DNA of 64,000 nt, taken from contig OX411543.1 in NCBI GenBank assembly GCA_948146395.1, positions 36,661,058 to 36,725,057 on the forward strand, written 5' to 3'. The translations under genes and the position numbers were made by a program. Below, in pieces: positions 45,328 through 57,189 of the stretch (its first letter is position 1; every line of letters begins with the position of its first letter). Below the pieces are notes generated by a model. It was not told the origin of the DNA, made no database searches, and saw only the letters and a program-made list of their open reading frames with translations. This DNA comes from Fragum whitleyi (Eukaryota > Mollusca > Bivalvia > Cardiida > Cardiidae).

Positions 45328-45960
45328 ATTGTGAAATTGACAAGGTGAATGATTTTGGAAAGATTTTGTAATGAAATTGATTGAGTGTGTGGGGCGAATT
45401 TTGGGTGAATTCAATGGGAGGTAATCCATATCGCAAATTTTGTTCAGGATGAACAAAATTAGCGATATTGATTATCTCCCTTTAATTAAATATGCATACA
45501 AGTTTTGTAGATAGCTTCCTATTTCTTCAAGAACCTATTAGATGCTAACAATTTGAATTATGTCTGTGCAATCGTAATTTTTCTCTATCCAAATTTATTT
45601 TGAGTGACGTTGTTGATTCTATATTTTTCATTGGGTTTGAGCGTTTTTGAATGGGATGAGTGGGTGTTTGGAATAAATGAATGGATCGCTGCTTGAGCGA
45701 ATTAGAATGGTTTTGATTGAGATGAATGTCAATTTGACGACTAACTCACTATATCTTGGTAAACTCTGATTAACGATTTGCCCTTCTAGGATAGTAAAAT
45801 CGTGTTTTGAATTATGCAAGTATTGAATTGATTGGGATGAGGAAACATGACCAAAATGGGGGGGGGGGGGGGTCCGTATTATTTCATGCAATGTTTCATA
45901 CGTTTTCATCATTGATATGCACTTTGAATTATCATCTTAAACTTCCTTCGATTTCGATCA
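45328..45960. repeat. Family M dispersed repeat(s), with embedded hairpin and poly(G)
   Basis: cattgtgaaattgacaaggt and gaatgattttggaa opens it. A hairpin at about 45417-45480 (gggaggtaatccatatcgca against tgattatctccc) follows. A second block at 45630-45900 has tgaatgggatgagtgggtgt words and a G run at about 45858-45872. Boundaries are uncertain. Confidence 0.45.
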
Positions 45961-46519
45961 AATGTTATTTTGGGTGAATAGTTTTCAGGACATAATTAAT
46001 CATTGCATGTTCAAATGCGCGATGAAGATAGTAATAAAATAAGTCGGATAGGCTTTTAAAAGTACTACTGGCGGATGTTTAATTTCGTTCAATCAAATAG
46101 CATGGACAATAAATTTCTTTAAAATAACGAGAGAAAAAAACAAATAATCTGCACAAATCTCAAACTTTCACTATAGTAGTGAAAATTTGGAAAGTCACCA
46201 AAAATAAAGTCAATCTGTGTATATTTTCAACTACTAGCAAGTTTAAAATTGACCAATATCTTTGACGCGGTGAGATTTACAGATAAAGGAACACGTAAAT
46301 ATGTGCAAGTTACACAGTTTGATCAAGGGAGATGTTTATAAATGTTTTTTACTAGATTTGAAATGACAATACAACATTACCCTTCAGTTTTGAACAAGAA
46401 AGTGTGCCATTTAAACGTGCAGTTAATTTGTTCAGACGACAAAATTTTGAACTGGCCTTTTTTTCAAATTTATGGCAGACGACATATTAAAGCTGATGAA
46501 ATCCTATTCTTTCTGTGAA

Positions 46520-46587
46520 GAAAACATTTTTGACAAAGAAGAAATACGGGTTACAAGAGATTTCTTCATTTTTTTCACAACGTTTTC
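46520..46587. repeat. Family G hairpin
   Basis: gaaaacatttttgacaaaga and agaaat pairs with atttcttcatttttttcaca and acgttttc around the loop acgggttacaaga. Confidence 0.75.
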
Positions 46588-46988
46588 CAACAGCATTGTT
46601 CAGTAAAGTAAAAGGGTAGGATTGTTTCGGATTAGAATTTTTCAAGCTTATAGTGGTGGCACAATTTAAATCTTAAAAGCAAGAAGGCCAGGACGATTTG
46701 TTCGTGACATGTGGCATCGTAGATCCTCAGATGACTGATCATATTGTGAATAATGAAGCGAATAAAAAAATAAACTCTGTAAAAAATATAGTTCTACATC
46801 TCCGTCATGAGATTTTGTTTGGGAAAAGCTGATCTTAATCTAGTCTAGAATAAAAATGTAAACAAGCGAGCCTTTGCGTACTAAATAACTTTTCTGTTCT
46901 AGAACGCACATACAATAAAAATACCGCGGTAAAGTGCGTATGTTGACGACATGATGACGTCATTTAATATTTGATCCTATAAATTTGC

Positions 46989-47119
46989 TTAAAGGTAGGG
47001 GAACCGTTATAGATACGCAATGTTTCGGCAGTAATGAACTATTTCATTAGGAAACCTCGGTTAACATTGTGAAAGATCAAGTGTTCCGAATTGTTGCGGA
47101 ACTATTACGGGTCCACTAC
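46989..47119. mobile_element. Family D palindrome, partly deleted
   Basis: Left ttaaaggtaggggaaccgtt shortened. The right arm is complete: attaggaaacctcggttaac, attgtgaaagatcaagtgtt, gttgcggaactattacgggt and ccactac. The terminal ttaa on the right is changed. Confidence 0.7.
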
Positions 47120-47261
47120 AATAGATATTTTCTTACTACAGAATCAGAAATCCTTACAACTATCGAGTTCCGTAGCCTTGAGCGATCACCCTTACGATGA
47201 GAGATCGGTGTGGTAAATCGGGATTAGATTAAGTTTTGTAGGCCTATAATAAATATAAGTA

Positions 47262-47414
47262 GACAGATCTTGAACGAGTGATTAGTCTAGGTTCAGAGAA
47301 TGTGCTAAAATAAAAATATATCAATTCTGATCCTCCTGCACAGTTCGCGCAATTTGGCCAGGGTCGACACTTTTCCCACTTCCCGGAAAGTCCTTTATCG
47401 CAAGACCCGTCACA
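47262..47414. mobile_element. Family A MITE, right part
   Basis: gcacagttcgcgcaatttgg, ccagggtcgacacttttccc and cgcaagacccgtcaca. The left end is absent. Confidence 0.6.
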
Positions 47415-47450
47415 TTTCGTCACGAAATTCAATCAAATGATAAATATTTC

Positions 47451-47572
47451 TTGCGTTCAGGATGACAAAACTGTTCAAACTGTTTGCAAATTTGACCCCA
47501 CTTTGCAAGTGCATTTTCGTGCAAAGCGGGGTACGATTTGCAAATAGTATGTGAACAGTTTGTCAACCTGAA
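47451..47572. mobile_element. Family C palindrome
   Basis: ttgcgttcaggatgacaaaa, ctgttcaaactgtttgcaaa, centre ttgcaagtgcattttcgtgc and aaagcggggtac, right arm through gtgaacagtttgtcaacctg. Confidence 0.8.
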
Positions 47573-47921
47573 GAATGTTCTCAGTTGAGTTCAAACAGGT
47601 TATATAATTTTGGGCCTAGATGCAAAGCTACACGTGACCCGTGTCTTTTTTTCCGCACATGTTACTTTTTAATATTATTTTTTTCTCTCACAAAATATAC
47701 GGCGACAATAATACACAGGCAATAAATAAATGAAGATGTATCATAAAAGTTATTAAGAGACGTTTTCCGCATGCAGACTTTTCGTATCCAACGGTAGTGT
47801 CAAATTTATATAAACTTTATTGACTATCAAAACCCCGAAACATACTCATTGGGTGCGGTTGTGTGTTGTTGTTAACGTCATTATCTGATATTGGTATTAT
47901 TACACTTTACAAATGCAATCC

Positions 47922-48085
47922 TTAAGGTAGTGGACCCGTTACAGTTCCGCAACATTTCGGATACATATTCTTTCACAATGTAAACCGAGGTTTCCTAATG
48001 AAAATCATTAGGAAACCTCGGTTAACATTGTTCAAGTCCATTACTCCTGAGACGTAACAAAACTTTTACGGGTCCACTACCTTAA
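47922..48085. mobile_element. Family D palindrome, complete, TTAA at both ends
   Basis: ttaaggtagtggacccgtta, cgcaacatttcgg, tttcacaatgtaaaccgagg and tttcctaatgaaaatcatta, followed by the complement to tacgggtccactaccttaa. 164 bp. Confidence 0.88.
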
Positions 48086-48096
48086 AGACAAGAGCA

Positions 48097-48153
48097 TTCA
48101 TCGCGAAAGTGCGAAAAGTATCAACCTTTGGTCGGTCTGTGCAGTCCTTGCAG
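48097..48153. repeat. Family A fragment between two family D copies
   Basis: gcgaaagtgcgaaaagtatc, aacctttggtcggtctgtgc and agtccttgcagta match the interior of family A. It is sandwiched between D copies ending at 48085 and starting at 48156. Confidence 0.55.
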
Positions 48154-48155
48154 TA

Positions 48156-48320
48156 TTAAGGTAGTGGACCCGTAATAGTTTTGCAACATTTCATAAGTAT
48201 TGAACTTTAACAGTGTTATTCGAGGTTTCCAAATGATTTTCATTTGGAAACCTCGGTTAACATTGTGATAGAATATGTAGTCCAAAATGTTGCGGATCTA
48301 TTACGGGTCCACTACCTTAA
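48156..48320. mobile_element. Family D palindrome, complete, TTAA at both ends
   Basis: ttaaggtagtggacccgtaa, ttttgcaacatttcataagt and cgaggtttccaaatgatttt, followed by catttggaaacctcggttaa, gttgcggatctattacgggt and ccactaccttaa. 165 bp. Confidence 0.88.
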
Positions 48321-48764
48321 AAGATTAGTTCGCATTGTTCAGATTTCTGAACATAGAAAAAACATATTCTGTTCCTATTTAACATTTTTAAAATGCCCCA
48401 TTGGTTGACATCTGCTAGATTTAAATATTTTTCCCAAATATTTATTTTACAGTGTACAAGATGTTGTGTTTTTTTTTTTTCAAAACGAGTATATGGGAAG
48501 GTAAGGTAGAATGACAGTTGAAAGTATTGAAAATTATCCAAAACAGAAAAATTTTAGAGTTTATCAGCATTTGCTGTAAGCCAACATGCAGACTATAACT
48601 GGGATCAAATCCTTTCATAGTCTAGATTTTTCTTCTTTTCTCGTCAGAAACCACAATTTTGTGTAATGATATGTGAAATTATGTACCAAATCTACCTACT
48701 GCATTTTACCCGACAAATAGGCATTACGAGGATTGGTGTGCATTATTATTTGTACAGTTGATTA

Positions 48765-49000
48765 CATCATGATATTGACATGGTGGGTGATTTTGGAATG
48801 TATTACAAACAAACTGTCCGCAACTGAAGCGTAGCTGGAAATTACTGACGAAAGCCGATGTCGAACCAACTCGGATAAGTAATATTGAAATAAAGCCAAT
48901 GCGCTAACCACTGAGCCATAGAAAGTCTTCTTTGTTTGTGTATATGATTTCGGAATCAAAGTGAATGAATGGGAAGAGCGCGTTAAAAATGAAATTAAAG
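48765..49000 (-). repeat. Family M fragment with a tRNA-like insertion
   Basis: catcatgatattgacatggt and gggtgattttggaa is family M-like. Between 48800 and 48925 the minus strand reads like a tRNA-derived head (ctatggctcagtggttagcg, then cattggctttatttc) with a weak B box (gagttggttcgacatcgg). The family M-like sequence then resumes (gatttcggaatcaaagtgaa). This suggests a SINE inserted in M. Confidence 0.4.
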
Positions 49001-49819
49001 GCAGATTATATAATATTTTATTTCATCCTTTTAAAATAATTTGTTTGTTTTTCGTTGCAGAATAATCAGACGCTTTAAAAACAACACCATCAAAAAAAAA
49101 AAAAAAAAAAAAAAACACGTAGATTTATTTTATGGATTTGAATGTTATTTTAACTTTAAAAAAAGTGTTTCGATGAATGCATGGGATCGGTTCAATCAGA
49201 TTTCGAGACGAAATAGAATACTTTTATCTTCATTTCAACAATTGCTATTAGAAAATTAAATGAATAAGGAAAATGCACACATGTAAATTACTCTTGTATT
49301 TCATTTTTAAAGATTTTTTCCACATTTTATTATCCCCGAAAAAAACCTTTTAATGTGCATTTTTAATTTCTCTTGTTCCTACTATCAGCCTCTTTTTTCA
49401 TCGTATACAATCATATAACTTGATTTTAGTTGTTTTCATCAATGTTCCTGCATGATGATTGGTTGAAGAAAATGATATCATTCCCCAATGAAAATAGTTT
49501 TGAGCACGCAGCTTTTTTGTAAGCTTGCACTTAAAATAGTCCTATAAGAATGCGGTCTTATTCGTTTATTTCTTTTATCGATTACATTTATGCTCCATGC
49601 TATTTTCAAATTATAATATCTGAAGGTGATATATATGTTTAATTCATTGATGTATGAAATGAGAAACATAATCACTCTTTCGTCTGGATCCGTTTCGCGT
49701 ATTCATATGGTTTAATTAGACTTTTAGTTTCATACATCAATGGATTGAAAAATTATTCAGTTTTCATCTCTAAAATTGCCTTATCAGACTCTTCTCTTTT
49801 ATCATCGTGACAATTAACA

Positions 49820-49910
49820 TCATCGTGTAATTGACAAGGTGAATGATTTCGGAATAAAATTGCTTGGATAGGATGAGCGAGTTTTGAGCGTGTTTTGATT
49901 GATCATCATT
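49820..49910 (+). repeat. Family M fragment
   Basis: catcgtgtaattgacaaggt, gaatgatttcggaataaaat and gagcgagttttgagcgtgtt. Confidence 0.5.
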
Positions 49911-50046
49911 CTACGAAAATATGTTCGTCTGTTTTCCTTTTAATTCAGTCGGTCTGTGTATCTGTCGTTTTATCGATGTTTTCTGGTAGTCTGAATGTCC
50001 TCAGATACAAGTTTGGTTATTGTCAATGGTGGTTTGGTGGTGTTTC

Positions 50047-50487
<441 letters not shown>

Positions 50488-50968
50488 TACCTGTCATTTT
50501 ATGTGCACTTATTATTTTAATGTTTTCGTACAAAGGTACTTGCCAATTAGAACAAGTAATCCTTGATGATTCGCATGGCTTTTCAATCTTTTGTGTTCTT
50601 TTCATTCATGTCTAGTACCGTATTATATCATAATGATGCAGTAGGTCAAAATTGTTGAAAAAAGATTGTAATCGCCATTTAGCCATTACTTAATCTAGAT
50701 AAATGAGTAATCATTAACGAAGTTGTTCTAGTGTTATATGTAAACGAAAGCAATTAAACAAAACAAAAAATCAAAATTTATTCAAAAGTGTGTCTCAATG
50801 CAAATCATACCATAAACTGTGGGTTATTAATATGAAACACTGTTTTATTTGATTGATTGCATAATTAGACGAACCCTCCATTTACTAGTGTCCAAGAAAG
50901 ACTAAATGCCTCATACAACTAAGCTGGGAAAAATTGGACAAACGTTGCTCAAAAATCGATTTTTATAA

Positions 50969-51003
50969 ACGGTAAACACCGTTTTGTCATTCTGAACACT
51001 GGG
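50969..51003. repeat. Family C half-arm
   Basis: ggtaaacaccgttttgtcat and tctgaacactggg is a right-arm end only. Confidence 0.5.
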
Positions 51004-51118
51004 ATGCATCGGCCTGATAACACCCGCCTGATAGTATGAAATAATATCTGGTAGCCTATTTTTAGAAACAATTTGCATATTGATAATCTTCGCCAGAACC
51101 ACTTTCACCTAGGTTTCT

Positions 51119-51287
51119 TTAAGGCTTTTAGTTGACCCGTAATAGTTCCGCAACAATTCAGACCACATGTTCTTTTACAATGTTAATCGAGGTTTCCTAA
51201 TGAAAATCATGAGGAAACCCCGGTTAACACTGTTAAAGTTCATTACTACCGAATCGTTGCGGAACTATTACGGGTCCACTACCTTAA
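51119..51287. mobile_element. Family D palindrome
   Basis: ttaaggcttttagttgaccc, gtaatagttccgcaacaatt and aatcgaggtttcctaatgaa, followed by ccccggttaacactgttaaa and acgggtccactaccttaa. The left end has a short insertion. Confidence 0.82.
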
Positions 51288-52301
51288 TTTTAATGGTTTC
51301 ATATAATTTAAGTGCTGACAAATTATTGCATGATGCTTAAAATAAAATGTTAGTGTATGATAATGTCAATTTTATCTGGCTTTGCCTCTTAGAAATTACC
51401 ATAACTCGGCAAAACCGAGATAATTTCTCCCTGCATCGATCTGATAGCATTGAAAATTGTATTTTAAGGGCTTATAGGCTGCCGATTTCACGGACCCTTT
51501 TAAGGCAGTAACATATTATTTTCTATATCGAAACTTTCGGAGACCATAAATCAATCGACACTGTCGGATTACGATTAAAGGGGTTTTTCTTGTTGTTGTT
51601 CTTTCTTTATGCTGCTAAAGCTCTATTTCGTCGGTGCATCATAACGCAGAGGCAACATATTTAGTTCCGTGAACTATACTGACGCCAAAAAAAAAAAAAC
51701 GCCTCAGTGGAAATTTGGAATTTCTTTTCTGTATAATATTTTACATTATGAAAAAATAAAGCTTTAATAAAACTTCATTTTCACGCGTCAAAATGAAAAG
51801 ATTTCGATTTCATAAACATTTTCTGCCTATACATGAGTAGTGGGCGCAATGTTTTCGAGCATTACGTGTGCCTTCTACAAATTGTTCCTTCGAAACAAAA
51901 TCACAAGTGAGTCTTTTACATTTGATATGCAAGTGATTGACCCAAGAAACTTTTAAATATTCTGAATTATTTTGTTGCAAAGGCAAAATAGCAATTATTT
52001 CTACAGTGTTTTTAGCTTTTGAAATGGGGTCGGATCCGGAAAAACGTTTTTGAAGCCCAAAATTGAGTCAGGTCTGTCAATTGTTAAATTAGTGCGTCTT
52101 TTAAACTTAAGCAGTGGAATATCTGGTAGACTTGGTCAAGGTAAACCCCTTGTGACGTGTGAACGACAAGGCAACCGCAACGGACAACGTCATTGACGTT
52201 AGCAGTAATTTTAACGAAACTTTGGCAATTGCATTATCAAGGGCTAATAGACCATCAGTAAGTCGAAATATTATGAGAAATCGTTCCGGATATATCGGGT
52301 C

Positions 52302-52567
52302 CACCCGAGGTTATAAAACCTTTCTCAGGCTCAATTGAGATTTTTCTCAAATTTTAGATTTAAATAAACGTATGAAAATAAAAAGATGATATTAATAAGT
52401 TGTTATATATAACAACTTATTAATATTATCTTTTATGTTAATACATTCAAATGAGTATTTGAACAGAATTACGGCTTAAATCTCAAATTTGAATTTGAGA
52501 AAATTTTGAATTGAGAATGAGAAAATTTTGAATTTAGAATGAGAAAAGTTTTATAACCTCGGGCCCA
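52302..52567. mobile_element. Family I palindromic element, second copy
   Basis: cccgaggttataaaaccttt and ctcaggctcaattgagattt on the left. Centre ataagttgttatatataaca and acttattaat. Right end gaaaagttttataacctcgg. A 21-bp block (gaattgagaatgagaaaatt-like) is duplicated near 52505-52545. Confidence 0.75.
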
Positions 52568-53101
52568 GGTCGATCTGTGTTAATGGTATTAGCTGCAGAT
52601 ACAGGTACAAATAACCTCCCTCTTCAGCAGGCTGCAAATAGGCCTTTATCATATTGGTATGCGTTGAAAATTTCAAAACAGAGTGCTATTTGGATAGGGT
52701 GGCACTAACAGATCAAGGATTTCTGTAAAGGAGCTTCGAACATTCCAATTTTGGGGTTCGTCTTCCTAGTTTTACACAATTTTGACTGAATTTCTGCTTA
52801 AAAATCAAATAATTAGGTTACTGACAGGGGTGCGTTTGAACCCCCCTCCCGAGCCCCAACTATATCCGCCACTGCATGGTGATGTTGGGATCATAAGTTT
52901 AAATCGTTATAAAAAGAAAGTGTTTTAATACATCTTTAGCCTTTTGAAAGTTGAAAAACATCAGTCTTGTCAACTCATTCTGTGACGACCGATTTACAGT
53001 GCTTACAGCACTTTGATTTAAGACAGTAAGCAACTGTTGTTTATGCACTGTGTGATTGTCCAGGCAGCTTTATGACTGTCCTTCACTCATTCACATAAAA
53101 C

Positions 53102-53309
53102 TGTGACCCATCACGCGGATAGGGAAAATCTGGGTAGTGCGTAAAGTATCGGCCCTAGCCAAACTGCGCGGACTGCGCAGACACTGGCAAGCATCGAAAT
53201 TAAAATGCGACCTCTTAGCTCTGGTTGAACTGTACTAGATCCAATCTTTTTTTTCAAATGTTTATTTTTCGGAGTTCCTAGATGGTCCCTTTTCGTGTGA
53301 CGGATCACA
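53102..53309. mobile_element. Family A MITE
   Basis: tgtgacccatcacgcggata and gggaaaatctgggtagtgcg at the left, cagatggtccc-like ctagatggtcccttttcgtg and tgacggatcaca at the right. The aactgcgcggactgcgcaga block is near the left, so it is inverted relative to 9327. Confidence 0.82.
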
Positions 53310-53474
53310 ATTGTTTGGTATGTCATGCACATGCTCATAATTTTATAATCACATTCATTCGTCCCTTGTGCAAAGGCCTTGTCTTCGGACTTTTCATTAA
53401 TGCAACAGTTATTCGACCCGTGAACATTAAAGCGTTAGATACTTTTATCATATATTATATATTATATATTTTAG

Positions 53475-53573
53475 AATGAAAATCATTAGAAAAACATCGG
53501 TTACACTGTTAAAGCTCATTACTTCTGAGACATTACGAAACTATTGCGGGCTCATTACCTTAAGATATTAGAG
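53475..53573. mobile_element. Family D right half
   Basis: aatgaaaatcattagaaaaa, catcggttacactgttaaag, actattgcgggctcattacc and ttaa. The left half is absent. Confidence 0.65.
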
Positions 53574-54180
53574 CCTTTAGAGTCTTAATAAGTCTATTTA
53601 GTTCATGTTTTATGTAGAATGCTAATTATATGAGGAGTTGAATGTCGAAATATTCGTTTCCTAATGTATTGTGTAAAAGATATGAGAAACTTACAAAGCT
53701 AATGCATACCACTCAATTTTAATTGCTCGATTTTAATTTTTAATGTTCATTATAAAAATTAAAGACTGTATCAGAGTTTGCATTTGTAATATGTGTAGCC
53801 AAATTTATAAAAAAAATTCTATATGTTTTAATGTGGAGTCTATGCGATATTACATAACAATTTTAGTCGCCCTAATTGCTGTACTATTAGCCGTCAATTA
53901 CTGTTGACGTATTTAATGTATTATTTGGTACACGCAGATTTTATTCACAATCTTTCCTCATTCTGATTCTTTATGAAGTAAATGAATGAATTTATTTAAG
54001 TATTTTCATTTTTTTTTAAATTATATGAACCGTAAATGGACAATTATCGGGTACCAGCGGAGATTGTGTACATAATATTTCGATGCTATGTCTACGAAAT
54101 GATAGAGAGGTTTGGAGCGAAAAACCAAATGTCGGACCATACACATGGCAGGTCCAAATTCTAAAGTTTCTTTACACTTT
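53574..54180. other. AT-rich interval, nothing recognised
   Basis: No repeat partner or gene seen. Confidence 0.4.
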
Positions 54181-54249
54181 TCGGTCTTTTGCTTTCACGG
54201 AGCGCCAACAAATCAAACGTGTGTATAGTTGTCTTAAATGAAGGTAATA

Positions 54250-54390
54250 AATTAAGCGAAGGGACGGACGGTGAAGCACTCTGAGAAGGCAAAAAACAAT
54301 CGCTGTGAGATTGGTGCGTGTCAATAGTGCGGGCAGAGCGTCATGAGGTCGCCTTAGAAGCGCCATGAGATTGCGAACAAAGTAGGACCG
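54250..54390. mobile_element. 11-bp-phased stretch with a CGYCATGAG core
   Basis: cgtgtca, tgcgggc, cgtcatg, cgccttag, cgccatg and tgcgaac start at 54317, 54328, 54339, 54350, 54361 and 54372, exactly 11 bp apart. The core includes the palindrome tcatga. It abuts the Tc1 copy at 54398. Termini not identified. Confidence 0.5.
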
Positions 54391-54397
54391 CGATATT

Positions 54398-55425
54398 ATA
54401 TAATACTCAAAGTTTGCTAAGCACCAAAACTTTTTTATACTATAATTTCTGGAAAAAATGAAATTTGATTAAAAGAATGTTGGAAAATGGTCGATTGTTA
54501 TCAGTTTATCAAATTTTAAGAAGAAAATAAAGCTTTATTATGATAAGAAGACTTTCAATGTAGACCGAACATGAATACCATAGAAATTGGTCCATTTTCA
54601 TTAAAATTGAAAAAATCGAATTTGACCAAAAAAGGTGTTCTTTCAATTGCATTTCGTTTAATAACGAGTATGAGAGCCGGCACTGTCAATAACAGCCTGA
54701 CAGCGCCTCTGTATACTCCTGGTTAAGTCCTGGATTACTCTTTGGGGAATAACAGACCATTTTTCTCTAAGGATCTGGCCGAGCTCCTGCAGTGTCCTTG
54801 GCCGGACTCAACAAGCCGAAACTCGGACCTGTAGCTCATTCCACATATGCCCTATCGGATTGAAGTCCGGTGAGCGAGCCGGCCAGTCCAGACGTGGATG
54901 CCCTCTTCTTGGCGATACTCTTGGACTATACGGGCCGTGTGTGGACGAGCATTATCATCCATTAAAATGAATCCACCCCCAATAGCACCAGCGTGAAAAA
55001 CTTACGTTGGTATTGAGGATTTCATCCATGTACCTACGAGCTGTCAGAGTACCTCTTTTTAAAATAACAAGTTCAGTCCGACGATCCCAGCTGATGTCAC
55101 CCCAAACCATGATGGATCCACCCCAATAACGATCGTGCTCAGCAATGTTTGCTGCATGAGACCTTTCACCCGGCCTTTTCCACACTCGAGCCCGCCTATC
55201 AGTGTAGTCATGGCAATACCTGGACTCATCCGTGAACAGCGTCTAATGCGCCTTCCAACGTGGTCAAAGGTCCAGGTTAACCGACGCCGCCAATGAAGTC
55301 GGGACTGCGGAATATGAATACATGCTCTTCTTGACCTCAGGTTGTGCTCATGCAGTCTTGTTTGTATGGTTTGAGTCGAAACTCGCACTCCCGAGGCGTT
55401 TTAAATGTGGGAACGTAGCTGCGTA
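54398..55425 (-). pseudogene. Tc1-type transposon copy, 5'-truncated, transposase inactivated
   Basis: The right-end inverted repeat (complement reading tataatactcaaagtttgct) is intact at 54398. The coding region reads on the minus strand and breaks off near 55425, within the DNA-binding part. Recognisable pieces are TRLHEHNLRSRR, RRRLTWTFDH, GSIMVWGDISWD, ERGTLTARRY-like KRGTLTARRYMDEIL and, downstream on the minus strand (lower coordinates), SPDFNPIG-like and VLLRPTQSG-like segments. At least two frame changes are needed. In the region matching the poly(G) of the 31464 copy this one reads tggggtggatccatc, so the G-run is specific to the other copy. Confidence 0.82.
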
Positions 55426-55850
55426 TAGTATGAGCGCAGTGAGAAAGGCAATAAAAAAGCAGTGGCGACTCTTCTGCGATCAACGTGATTTCGCTTCGTA
55501 TTTCCAGAGCTACTTCAACGTACCTCCTGCGATGTTCGGAATAGGCACGACAAACAAAGTATTTTTACATCCTGGTTGCAAAAATAAATTTTCATTTCAA
55601 GATGGGAAATGGCTTGTCCTTAATCATATTTTTTTTCTTTTCTTCCTTTTTGGCAGACATATACTTAGGGACAAAAGCTGCCCGGTATTGTTTCCTAAAT
55701 TAATCGTAACTTTTTAAATATAATGTATTGAAAGTATTGCTGGACAATATCGGCGTTGACTTCAAAATATAAGTCATAAGTTACGGGTTTCTTTGTTGTT
55801 TTTTTTTACTCGAGGATAACACGATAAAGGGTCGAAGGACTCTTAATCCA
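55426..55850. other. Interval with nothing recognised
   Basis: The frame at 55322-55717 starts inside the Tc1 copy on the opposite strand and is not supported as a gene. Confidence 0.4.
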
Positions 55851-55854
55851 TCGT

Positions 55855-56045
55855 GGTCCTAACTCATTCCAGATCTTATCCTGCACACAGAGGGAGGCAA
55901 TGGTTTCTAACCACTGCTACCCACTTTAACAGCTGGGTGGACTGGGGCGTCTGTAAAGTGTCCTACCCAAATACACTATCCGCCTCCGGTAGGGCTCGAA
56001 CCAGCAACCACCAGTTTACGAGTGGTTCAACCTTATAACATTAAC
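55855..56045 (-). repeat. tRNA-derived SINE-like sequence, third type
   Basis: The minus strand starts cagggcgttaatgttataag, with a tRNA-like pattern including ggttgctggttcgagcccta (B box) about 50 bp in. The body is ccggaggcggatagtgtatt, tgggtaggacactttacaga and cagtccacccagctgtt. The body is unlike family E and the 8720 sequence. Confidence 0.5.
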
Positions 56046-57185
56046 GCCCTGAAAAAGCGACACATTCCATAACATAGAGAAGTTCTGATCGAAATCCTTT
56101 CTGCTTTGATAAATCAACAGAAATACACCACAAAAGTTGGTGGTAAGATTAATTGTCTATCAGACACGTTGTATTCATTCTAGCAAGTGGTTTGCTTTTT
56201 TGAAGTTTGCTAGTTTTGGCATAGAAAAATTAACAATTTCTGTCATTTTCGGATAAATTCAAGAAAGCATAACATTATCTAGCACTGTTTAAGAAGTGAG
56301 AATCTTTTCCAGACCTAGGGTGTCTAATAGGTTGCTATTTTAGCGAAAATTTTAACCGTCGATATGACGTTCTTTCGATTCCGTTTCATTTTGTAAAAAA
56401 TCGTTGCCTAAAGTCAAGCCAATGGATACTACGTCCATAAACACGATAATGGGTCCATAAATTTTGGCCTTGCCTACTAAGAGCAATTTGTAGATTTCCA
56501 AACTTAAGAGTCTCATCTTTCGACGTAAATCAAGCTTTATAAAACCACTTTAGATTGGTCGGTTCAAACGTTACCTTTAATATAATATCACACTTATTGG
56601 AGTTTGATATCTTGAAAAAAGACTTCGACCTATTTGTATATTCATCAAACGGGACAAGACTTTGTTTGTCTTTTAGTATATTTACAAGTTCAAAAGTAAA
56701 AGTAGAACTTTAAAGTAAAATTATTTACCAGTGTTTTATTTTTAACAGAACAAGTCTCCGGCTCGTAGTAGGCTCGCCTAGAAAGCGTACTTACATGACC
56801 GTAACATGAAAGTGTCGTCATCGGAAAAATAACATTGGCGTGGAAGCGTAGGAGAGTTATCGAAGGAGGGTAATAGATGAGCAATAGGATTACAATGAGC
56901 GTAGTGAAATCATAGAGTTTCCTTTAACACCCCCCCCCCCCCCCCAATATGAGTATTTTCGGGCGGTTCGAAGTTTGATAAATGCTTTTACGCGAGTGAG
57001 ATCACGATGCAGTTGCCATGGAGTTTGACGACCTCGTAAGAAATATGACCATTCTCGATTAAATAGAGAACACTCGGCGATCTACGAAATAGACCTCCTA
57101 CCGAAATAGTACGATTTTGTACTGCTCCTTTTCCAAATCAGATATTGGTACATACTTGTACGGTGTGTCCTATGTTGATTTTTTT
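56046..57185. other. AT-rich interval with a poly(C) run
   Basis: A poly(C) run lies at about 56930-56945. No gene or repeat partner recognised. Confidence 0.4.
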
Positions 57186-57189
57186 TTTT

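Noticed and set aside
52107..52304. A 65-codon minus-strand frame with coding-like composition
   Set aside because: No recognisable domain and no splice signals; it ends at the family I element. Too weak to list as an exon.
55865..56040. A functional tRNA gene
   Set aside because: Only the B box is good. The acceptor and anticodon stems do not close, and a long non-tRNA body follows, so it is SINE-like.
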